A stretch of 11,655 nucleotides of DNA, taken from positions 1 through 11,655 of the forward strand of contig CAZAZT010000122.1 of assembly GCA_964489645.1 (NCBI GenBank). The letters run 5' to 3'. Source of the stretch: JBEEPE01 sp964489645 (lineage in GTDB: Bacteria > Verrucomicrobiota > Verrucomicrobiia > Chthoniobacterales > Chthoniobacteraceae). The notes below the pieces were generated by a model, which saw only the letters and a program-made list of their open reading frames with translations, did no database searches and had not been told where the DNA came from. The position numbers and the translations under genes were made by a program. Each line of letters starts with the position of its first letter. Positions within the stretch are counted from its first letter, which is position 1. This document shows, piece after piece, positions 6,409 through 11,655 of this stretch.

Positions 6409-6417
6409 GATGCACCT
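6401..6417. promoter_or_regulatory. 17-bp perfect palindrome over a start codon
   Basis: AGGTGCATGATGCACCT is a perfect inverted repeat with eight-base arms around one central base. It covers the ATG of the 3D-lipoprotein gene (6408-6406 on the minus strand) and its Shine-Dalgarno-like AGGTG. In the transcript AGGTGC can pair with GCACCT around a five-base ATCAT loop, which would hide the ribosome-binding site. As DNA it could be an operator. Part of the right arm encodes MHL, so chance cannot be excluded. Confidence 0.5.
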
Positions 6418-6451
6418 TAGTCCTAAAGTGCGGTTACGGGAAGGGCTTGGA

Positions 6452-7129
6452 TCAGGGATTCGGTGTGGCGGCGAGGCGGTTGATCTGTGCGGCGGCGTAA
6501 GCGGCGCCGAAGCCGTTGTCGATGTTGACCACGGTGACGCCGCTGCCGCAGCTATTGAGCATTCCGAGGAGAGCGGCGAGGCCGCCGAAGTTCGCGCCGT
6601 AGCCGACGCTGGTGGGAACGGCGATGACGGGGCATCTGACGAGTCCGGCGACGGCGCTGGGGAGGGCGCCCTCCATTCCGGCGACGACGACAAGGACGGC
6701 GCATTGTTCGAGGTCTTCGCGGACGGCGAGCAGGCGATGGATGCCGGCGACGCCGACATCGGCGATCCGTTTGACGGTGTTCCCGAAGAGTTCGAGCGTG
6801 ACGGCGGCTTCATCGGCGACGGGGAGATCGGAGGTGCCTGCGCAGACGACGCCGACGATGCCGCCGCGTTTTGGGAGGGGTTGTCGTTCGACGGTGATGC
6901 ATCGTGCGGAGGGGTGCCAGATGGCGTCGGGGATCCGTTCGCGGAGGACGGCGTGATGGGTTTCGGTGACACGGCTGGCGAGAACGATGCCGTGTTTTTC
7001 CACGATGATCGCGGCGATGTCGCGGACTTGTTCGGGTGTTTTGCCGGATCCGAAAATGACCTCAGGGAAGCCGCAACGACGTTGGCGGTCGGTGTCTACG
7101 CGTGCGAAGCCGATATCAACAAAGCTCAT
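6452..7129 (-). CDS. larB: LarB, nickel-pincer cofactor carboxylase/hydrolase
   Basis: LarB carboxylates and hydrolyses nicotinic acid adenine dinucleotide to give pyridinium-3,5-biscarboxylic acid mononucleotide, the first step to the nickel-pincer nucleotide used by lactate racemase LarA and related enzymes. This 225-residue protein has the family signature throughout: DIGFARVDTDRQRRCGFPEVIFG (5-27), VVCAGTSDLPVADEAAVT (94-111), DVGVAGIHRL (124-133), AGMEGALPSAVAGLV (150-164), VIAVPTSVGYG (168-178), LNSCGSG (191-197) and VNIDNGFGAAY (201-211). C194 lies where the essential cysteine of the Lactobacillus plantarum enzyme is reported. The ATG at 7129-7127 lies just before the first conserved motif, so the roughly 30-residue N-terminal helical segment of many LarBs is absent. 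The sequence upstream in this frame does not resemble it. LarA, LarC and LarE are not in the window. The 3D lipoprotein gene follows after 43 bases. Confidence 0.93.
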   Translation of the reverse strand: MSFVDIGFARVDTDRQRRCGFPEVIFGSGKTPEQVRDIAAIIVEKHGIVLASRVTETHHAVLRERIPDAIWHPSARCITVERQPLPKRGGIVGVVCAGTSDLPVADEAAVTLELFGNTVKRIADVGVAGIHRLLAVREDLEQCAVLVVVAGMEGALPSAVAGLVRCPVIAVPTSVGYGANFGGLAALLGMLNSCGSGVTVVNIDNGFGAAYAAAQINRLAATPNP

Positions 7130-7304
7130 GGGAGATGGATAACAGTCTTCGATCAAAAGCCAACTTGGGTGAGTGGGGATGGGGAGGATGGGTTTTGGTG
7201 GGCGGTTGTTGGGAGGGGATTCTTCGGACGTGCGGAGGCTTGTGATGCGGGGCAGGATGAGGAGTGGGGTTGGTGCGTTTTGCGTTCGGCCCGATGCATA
7301 GTTT
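7130..7304. promoter_or_regulatory. Divergent promoter region, larB and FAD oxidase
   Basis: This is the longest gene-free stretch between confident genes (175 bases), lying between divergent starts. It is Gly-codon-like and G-rich on the plus strand, with its AT-rich parts at each end: ATAACAGTCTTCGATCAAAA near larB and GCATAGTTTATG at the oxidase start. On the minus strand TGTTAT (7144-7139) could be a -10 element for larB, but the TTGGCT upstream is only 13 bases away, so I do not call a promoter firmly. No inverted repeat longer than five bases was found by eye. Confidence 0.4.
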
Positions 7305-8684
7305 ATGAGTGATACGCTTGAACGAGATCTGGTGAGGTTGGTTGGACGGGGCAAGGTTTCTGCGGATGCAGCGGTTCGAAAGGAGCACGGCGGGGATCGT
7401 TGGTTTGCGAACACGATGCCGGAGGTTGTGGTGCAGGCGGGTTCGGTGGGCGATGTGCGGAAGGTGATGCGGTATGCGGATCGGGTTGGGGTGCCTGTCA
7501 CGCCGCGGGGCGCTGGGGTTGGGTATGTTGGGGGGTGTGTGCCGTTGAGGGGTGGGATCTCATTATCGGTGTCGGGGATGCGAGCGATCCGGGAAATCCA
7601 TGTGGAGGATGGGGTTGCGGTGGTTGAGCCTGGGGTGATCACAGGGGTGTTGCAGGAGGAGGCGCGGCGGAGAGGGATGTTCTATCCGCCGGATCCGGCG
7701 AGTTTGGCGGAGTGCAGTTTGGGCGGGAACATCGCGACGAATGCGGGAGGGCCGAGGTGTTTGAAGTACGGGGTGACGCGGCATTACGTGTTGGGGTTGG
7801 AGGCGGTGATTGCGGGAGGGGACGTGATCCGCGCGGGGGGAAGGACGCACAAGAACAAGACTGGGTTCGATTTGACGGGGCTTTTTGTGGGATCGGAAGG
7901 GATGCTGGGGGTTGTGACGGAGGCGACGTTGCGGTTGTTGCCGTTGCCACCTGCGCGTGCGGTGTTGTCGGCGGCGTTCCGGCGGTTTGATGAGGCGGCG
8001 GCGATGGTGCAGCGCGTGTTCCGCGCGGGATTCCTTCCGGCGGCGTTGGAGATCGCGGATTCCTTCACGCTGGATGCGGCGCGCAAGTTCTGCGGGTCGG
8101 CGGTGGTGCCGTCGGGGGAGGGGCACCTGCTGATCGAGTTGGACGGGCAACCGGGGTCGGTGCGTTCGGAGGTGCGTTCGCTGTCAGCGCTGATCCGCGA
8201 CGCGGGGAGCATCCATTTGCGGACGGCGTTCGGGGATGGGCCGTGCGACGAGTTGTGGGAGTTGCGTCGGCGTTTTTCTGCGTCGTTGAAGGGCACGGGA
8301 TTGGTCAAGTTGAACGAGGACATCGTGGTTCCACGGAGCCGCTTGGTTGATCTGGCAGATTTCGCTGCGCGTCTTCGTCGGAAGCATGGTTTCCCGGTGG
8401 CGTGTTTTGGTCATGCGGGTGATGGCAACATCCATGTGAACGTGATGGCGGCTGGCTACCACGATGACGCTCGGGTGAAGGCGCGGGTGACGCGGGTGTT
8501 GGATGAGCTTTTTGCGCAGGTCCTTGCGTGGGACGGGGCGATCACTGGGGAGCACGGGATCGGGATCGCGAAGCAGCGTTGGTGGGGGCAGGCGGTTCCG
8601 CCGGCGAATCAGCGTTTGCACGCGATGCTGAAGCAGGCGATCGATCCGAAGGGGATCGTGAATCCGGGCAAGTTCGTGCGTTAG
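7305..8684 (+). CDS. FAD-linked 2-hydroxyacid oxidase/dehydrogenase, GlcD type
   Basis: This 459-residue flavoprotein belongs to the VAO/PCMH superfamily in the GlcD and D-lactate dehydrogenase branch, whose members oxidise D-2-hydroxyacids such as D-lactate or glycolate. The FAD-binding PCMH domain carries VPVTPRGAGVGYVGG (63-77), LGGNIATNAGGPRCLKYGVTRHYVLGLE (139-166) and VGSEGMLGVVTEATL (195-209). The C-terminal FAD-linked oxidase domain has GHAGDGNIHVNV (369-380), TGEHGIG (414-420) and the usual ending DPKGIVNPGKF. Length and all motifs are normal for the family. No iron-sulfur subunit (GlcF-like) lies beside it, so it may be a single-chain dehydrogenase passing electrons to a quinone or other carrier. 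The substrate is not settled by sequence. The start ATG 7305 follows an AT-rich stretch. It is divergent from larB, which suggests but does not prove a link to lactate-type metabolism. Confidence 0.9.
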   Translation: MSDTLERDLVRLVGRGKVSADAAVRKEHGGDRWFANTMPEVVVQAGSVGDVRKVMRYADRVGVPVTPRGAGVGYVGGCVPLRGGISLSVSGMRAIREIHVEDGVAVVEPGVITGVLQEEARRRGMFYPPDPASLAECSLGGNIATNAGGPRCLKYGVTRHYVLGLEAVIAGGDVIRAGGRTHKNKTGFDLTGLFVGSEGMLGVVTEATLRLLPLPPARAVLSAAFRRFDEAAAMVQRVFRAGFLPAALEIADSFTLDAARKFCGSAVVPSGEGHLLIELDGQPGSVRSEVRSLSALIRDAGSIHLRTAFGDGPCDELWELRRRFSASLKGTGLVKLNEDIVVPRSRLVDLADFAARLRRKHGFPVACFGHAGDGNIHVNVMAAGYHDDARVKARVTRVLDELFAQVLAWDGAITGEHGIGIAKQRWWGQAVPPANQRLHAMLKQAIDPKGIVNPGKFVR

Positions 8685-8708
8685 CCGGGTTGTTGGGTTC
8701 GGGAGCGG

Positions 8709-8744
8709 CGACCGGAGGACGAGCGGGAGAGGCTCGGTCGGTCG
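8709..8744. terminator. Imperfect stem-loop between convergent genes
   Basis: In the 75-base space between the oxidase stop (8684) and the amidase stop (8760), CGACC (8709-8713) can pair with GGTCG (8740-8744). Inside it CGAGC (8720-8724) pairs with GCTCG (8732-8736) around GGGAGAG. It is well placed to end both transcripts but lacks a T-run. A ten-base direct repeat, GACGAGCGGG at 8718-8727 and 8747-8756, overlaps it. Confidence 0.25.
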
Positions 8745-8759
8745 TTGACGAGCGGGGCG

Positions 8760-9440
8760 TTATTCAGCGCCGGATGCGGGATTGCTCAGTGGGGTTCTGA
8801 GCGGGCCGCCGCGTTGGATGAGGATCCCTTTGCAGACGGCATCGGCGATGCGTTCTCGGGTTTCCGGCTGAGCGATGGTGGCGTTCTCTTTCGGGTTGCT
8901 GAGGAACCCGCATTCGACCAGGACAGCGGGGTTCTCGTTCTTCACCAGCACACGGAAGCGTGCGGTCTTGATACCTCGGTCGGCGAAGGCGCAGGTGCGG
9001 ACGAGCGAGGTCTCGATGTTGCGGGCGATCTGTTTCGCTTCGGTGTCGTGATAGAAGGTCTCGAAGCCGTTGGCTTTCTTGTTGTTGCAGTCGTTGAAGT
9101 GGATGCTGACGAAGATCGCGTTCTGTTGACGGTTCGAGATGCGTGCACGGTCATCGAGCGGGATGAACACATCGGAGCGGCGGGTGGTGACTGTCTGGAA
9201 ACCGTTGTCGCGCAGTTTTCCGTCGAGCCGCTTGACGACGTCGAGGGTGAGATTTTTTTCCATCAACCCTTTGCGGGTGGCGCCGTTGTCGTGTCCGCCG
9301 TGACCGGCGTCGAGGACGACGGTGGTGAAGGTGCGGCTGGTCTTGCGCACGCGTGAGACGCTGACGGTTTCACATGCGGTGAGCGAAAGGAGAGCGAGCA
9401 GGAGGAGGGAGGCGAACGGGAAGGTGCTGCGGTGATTCAT
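8760..9440 (-). CDS. N-acetylmuramoyl-L-alanine amidase lipoprotein (Amidase_3)
   Basis: This 226-residue amidase of the AmiC/CwlM catalytic family has canonical motifs: VVLDAGHGGHDNGA (41-54, zinc ligand H47), LMEKNLTLD (59-67, zinc ligand E61), TTRRSDVFIPLDDRARISN (85-103), VSIHFND (111-117, zinc ligand H114) and PAVLVECGFLSNPKE (171-185, catalytic E176). The N-terminus is a lipoprotein signal (LLLLALLSLTAC, lipidated Cys at 23). The following Glu is not the inner-membrane-retention Asp, so outer-membrane anchoring is likely. There is no substrate-binding (AMIN, LysM or SPOR) domain. The chosen ATG at 9440-9438 opens the signal peptide. The frame extends further upstream, but over the start of the divergent gene. 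Base composition is less skewed than in neighbouring genes (19 G to 17 C at 8881-8940). It is separate in sequence from the first amidase, so the window encodes two enzymes of one activity. Confidence 0.92.
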   Translation of the reverse strand: MNHRSTFPFASLLLLALLSLTACETVSVSRVRKTSRTFTTVVLDAGHGGHDNGATRKGLMEKNLTLDVVKRLDGKLRDNGFQTVTTRRSDVFIPLDDRARISNRQQNAIFVSIHFNDCNNKKANGFETFYHDTEAKQIARNIETSLVRTCAFADRGIKTARFRVLVKNENPAVLVECGFLSNPKENATIAQPETRERIADAVCKGILIQRGGPLRTPLSNPASGAE

Positions 9441-9499
9441 CTTGGGGCGGAAATCGGAGAGAGGATGGACAGAAGGTCTGTCGGAGACAAGATGAAGCG
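9441..9499. promoter_or_regulatory. Divergent promoter region, amidase 2 and DUF255 gene
   Basis: These 59 bases lie between two divergent starts and contain one clear structure, the inverted repeat at 9468-9482. No convincing -35/-10 pair is visible for either direction. Confidence 0.4.
9468..9482. promoter_or_regulatory. 15-bp inverted repeat, candidate operator
   Basis: GACAGA (9468-9473) and TCTGTC (9477-9482) form a perfect inverted repeat around AGG. It is 18 bases from the DUF255 start at 9500 and 28 bases from the amidase start, so a bound dimeric regulator could affect both. In the DUF255 transcript it could instead form a six-base-pair hairpin just before the start codon. Confidence 0.4.
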
Positions 9500-11655
9500 A
9501 TGAAGCTGTTTCGCTCTCGGTGGTTGGTGTGGCTTGCGGTAGTGAGGTTGGGGATGGATCCGACCGGACTTTTGGCCAAGGAAGGGAAGCGTGGAAACCC
9601 ATTGATGGGCAGCACTTCGCCGTACCTTCTCCAGCACGCTCGGCAACCGGTGGAGTGGTATCCGTGGGGAGAGGAGGCGTTTGCGAAGGCGCGTCGGGAG
9701 AACAAGCCGATCTTCCTGTCGATCGGTTATTCGACGTGTCATTGGTGCCATGTAATGGCGCGAGAATCGTTTGATGATGAGAAGATTGCCGCGCAGCTGA
9801 ACCGGGATTTCGTTTGCATCAAGGTGGATCGTGAGGAGCGACCGGATGTGGATCGCGTGTACATGACGTTTGTGCAGGCGACGACGGGCGGCGGAGGATG
9901 GCCGATGTCGGTCTGGTTGACGCCGGAGTTGAAGCCCTTTTTTGGAGGGACGTATTTTCCGCCAACGGATCGTGTTGGGCGGGCGGGTTTTCCGACGGTG
10001 CTACGTCGGGTCTCGGATGCGTGGAAGGAAGGGGCGGAGCGGTTACGCGAGACGGCGGAGGGGGCGATTGCTGCGTTGCGCGAGCGCGTGGTTGGGGGTG
10101 AGGGTGCTGGGGGGATGGGTGTGTCGGAGGGGATGGAGGCTTTTTATCAGGCGTTGATCCGTTCGTTCGATGCGGAGGAGGGCGGGTTTGGGCGTGCGCC
10201 GAAGTTTCCTAGGCCGAGTCAGTTGAGTGCGTTGCTACGGATCGGGAGGCGGTACGCGGGGGTTGCGGAGCGCGAGAAGGATGCGGGGATCGCATCGGGG
10301 ATGGCGTTGGCGACGTTGCGGAAGATGGCTGCTGGGGGGATCCGCGACCATTTGGGAGGTGGGTTCCATCGGTACTCGGTGGATCGGTTGTGGCATGTGC
10401 CGCATTTCGAGAAGATGTTGTACGATCAGGCGCAGATTGCGGCGGTGTATCTTGAGGCGGCACAGTTGACTGGGGCGCAGGAGTTTGGGGATGTGGTTCG
10501 AGATGTCTGCGGCTATCTTCTGGAGGTGATGCGCGATGAGGGAGGGGCATTCCACGCGGCGGAGGATGCGGATTCGGTCCTTCGGGCGGGAAGCGATGAG
10601 CATGCGGAAGGTGCGTATTATGTGTGGGAGGAGGACGAGGTGAGGCGGTGCCTATCGGCCGAGGAGTTCGGTGTTTTTGCGGCGACATACGGGGTTGAAA
10701 AAGAGGGGAATGCGCCTGAGGGATCGGATCCGACCGGCGAGCTGAAAGGGAAGAACACGCTGATCTTGCGCGGTGGTGCTGAGGAGGTTTGCAAGCGACT
10801 GGGGCTGGATGTTGGCGAATATCGGCGCCTTCTTGCGAGTGCGCGGCGGAAGATGCTTTCGGTTCGATCGGATCGGCCTCGTCCGCATCGTGATGACAAG
10901 ATCGTCGCTTCGTGGAATGGGATGACGATTGGTGCGTTGGCTCGGGCGGGAGGATATTTCGGTGAGGCGCGGTATGTGGATGCGGCGGTGGGGGCGGCAC
11001 GATTTCTCAAGCAGCACATGTGGCGGGATGGGGTGTTGGTGCGCAGTCATCGGCAGGGAACTGGGTCGGGGCACGGGTTTGCCGAGGACTATGCGTGCGT
11101 GGCAGCGGGATTGATCGATCTGTATCAGGTGACGGGTCAGCGCGAGTGGATCGAGTGGGCGATTGAGTTGCAAAACGTTTTGGAGGAGAAGTTTGCGGAT
11201 CGTGAAGGGGGAGGGTATTTCAGTTCGGATGGATCGGATGCGAGCGTGCTGCTTCGGATCAAGGAGGATCACGATGGGGCGGAACCTGCGGCGAGTTCGG
11301 TTGGTGCGGAGAACGCGTTGCGTCTGGCGGCGATCACGGGGGACGAAGGGTTCATCGGGAGAGCGGAGCGGATTTTCCGGGGGTTCAATGGCGTGGTGAA
11401 GGCCTCGGCGACGGCGCTGCCTCGGATGCTGTGCGCGATGGATTCTCGACCGGAGGCTGGGATCCAGGTGGTGATCGCGGCGGACGAGGGGGACGACACA
11501 TCGGAGTTGGTGCGAACGATTTTTCGCAGCCCCTTGATTGGCGGTGTTGTGGTTTGGTCGGGGAAGGGGCGGTTCCCGCGGGTGGGAGGCGAGCACGCGA
11601 AGGTCTCTGGGCGTCCGACGGTTTATGTGTGCCGGAACTTTGTGTGCAAGCAGCC
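9500..11655 (+). CDS. YyaL/SPATA20-like DUF255 thioredoxin protein, cut at window end
   Basis: The frame runs from ATG 9500 through the right edge with 718 complete codons and no stop. The family joins an N-terminal thioredoxin-like domain to a six-hairpin glycosidase-like helical barrel. Its biochemical role is not established, though thiol-redox or carbohydrate-related functions are usually proposed. Conserved parts are TSPYLLQHARQPVEWYPWG (39-57), NKPIFLSIGYSTCHWCHVM (68-86, redox pair C80 and C83), VDREERPDVDRVYM (109-122), GGGGWPMSVWLTPELKPFFGGTYFPP (130-155), GGFGRAPKFPRP, HLGGGFHRYSVD, WHVPHFEKMLYDQAQ, AEDADS, EGAYYVWEEDEV, DDKIVASWNGMTIGALARA and YVCRNFVC close to the end. Homologues usually finish 15-25 residues after this last motif, so very little is missing. 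Residues 1-32 precede the normal family start and contain a hydrophobic stretch (WLVWLAVVRLG), perhaps a signal peptide. ATG 9554 and ATG 9605 are alternative starts. Confidence 0.9.
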   Translation, partial: MKLFRSRWLVWLAVVRLGMDPTGLLAKEGKRGNPLMGSTSPYLLQHARQPVEWYPWGEEAFAKARRENKPIFLSIGYSTCHWCHVMARESFDDEKIAAQLNRDFVCIKVDREERPDVDRVYMTFVQATTGGGGWPMSVWLTPELKPFFGGTYFPPTDRVGRAGFPTVLRRVSDAWKEGAERLRETAEGAIAALRERVVGGEGAGGMGVSEGMEAFYQALIRSFDAEEGGFGRAPKFPRPSQLSALLRIGRRYAGVAEREKDAGIASGMALATLRKMAAGGIRDHLGGGFHRYSVDRLWHVPHFEKMLYDQAQIAAVYLEAAQLTGAQEFGDVVRDVCGYLLEVMRDEGGAFHAAEDADSVLRAGSDEHAEGAYYVWEEDEVRRCLSAEEFGVFAATYGVEKEGNAPEGSDPTGELKGKNTLILRGGAEEVCKRLGLDVGEYRRLLASARRKMLSVRSDRPRPHRDDKIVASWNGMTIGALARAGGYFGEARYVDAAVGAARFLKQHMWRDGVLVRSHRQGTGSGHGFAEDYACVAAGLIDLYQVTGQREWIEWAIELQNVLEEKFADREGGGYFSSDGSDASVLLRIKEDHDGAEPAASSVGAENALRLAAITGDEGFIGRAERIFRGFNGVVKASATALPRMLCAMDSRPEAGIQVVIAADEGDDTSELVRTIFRSPLIGGVVVWSGKGRFPRVGGEHAKVSGRPTVYVCRNFVCKQ

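Noticed and set aside
6329..7312. Plus-strand open frame of over 300 codons
   Set aside because: It is antisense to larB and the 3D lipoprotein gene, both confidently identified by motifs.
7305..7390. Idea that the missing N-terminal helix of LarB was transferred to the start of the FAD oxidase (LVRLVGRGKVSADAAV resembles LarB N-termini)
   Set aside because: The same kind of segment is normal at the N-terminus of GlcD-family proteins, and the gene is on the opposite strand. The resemblance is superficial.
1..11655. Mobile elements, CRISPR arrays, tRNA or rRNA genes, prophage or defence genes
   Set aside because: I looked for transposase or integrase motifs, terminal inverted repeats, regularly spaced repeats and tRNA-like cloverleaf ends and found none. 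Apart from the gap duplication, no long repeat was seen by eye.

Overview
The window looks like a piece of chromosome from a GC-rich, Gram-negative bacterium, possibly a Verrucomicrobiota member. That placement is inference from the gene repertoire: a DUF4126 protein, a YyaL/SPATA20-type thioredoxin protein, lipoproteins with clear lipoboxes, and a 3D-domain lipoprotein. No rRNA or marker gene is present to prove it. The plus strand is strikingly G-rich (often about 3 G per C) under genes of both orientations, so the bias belongs to the replication strand and not to transcription. Plus-strand genes read as Gly/Val/Arg-rich proteins and minus-strand genes as Pro/Thr/Ser/Leu-rich ones.

Layout. 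1-397: a very G-rich stretch with a possible C-terminal piece of a membrane protein and a strong G-quadruplex candidate. 398-1593 (+): a small secreted protein of unknown function overlaps a divergent Amidase_3-type N-acetylmuramoyl-L-alanine amidase by four bases. 1660-4051 (-): a probable three-gene operon, transcribed right to left: an anchored Pro/Thr-rich protein of unknown function, a secreted alpha/beta hydrolase, and a DUF4126 membrane protein. 4107-5786 (+): a family 4 glycosyltransferase with an extra C-terminal region. 5812-7129 (-): larB (nickel-pincer cofactor synthesis) followed by a 3D-domain lipoprotein. 7305-8684 (+): a GlcD-type FAD-linked 2-hydroxyacid oxidase/dehydrogenase. 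8760-9440 (-): a second amidase, a lipoprotein with canonical motifs. 9500-end (+): a nearly complete YyaL/SPATA20-like (DUF255) protein cut by the window end.

Themes. Three genes (two amidases and the 3D-domain lipoprotein) point to cell-wall cleavage or remodelling. A fourth, the glycosyltransferase, may act on envelope glycans. LarB and the FAD oxidase, divergently arranged, may share 2-hydroxyacid (lactate-type) metabolism, but larA, larC and larE are not in the window. I see no phage, transposon, CRISPR, defence locus or tRNA, and no convincing undescribed multi-gene system.

The firmest unexpected result concerns the assembly. The run of 100 N is flanked by two identical 55-bp copies, and collapsing them restores one uninterrupted 244-residue frame, so the gap is almost certainly a scaffolding artefact. 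Two inverted repeats are the best regulatory leads: a 17-bp palindrome over the start codon of the 3D lipoprotein gene, and a 15-bp one in the 59-bp divergent region between amidase 2 and the DUF255 gene.
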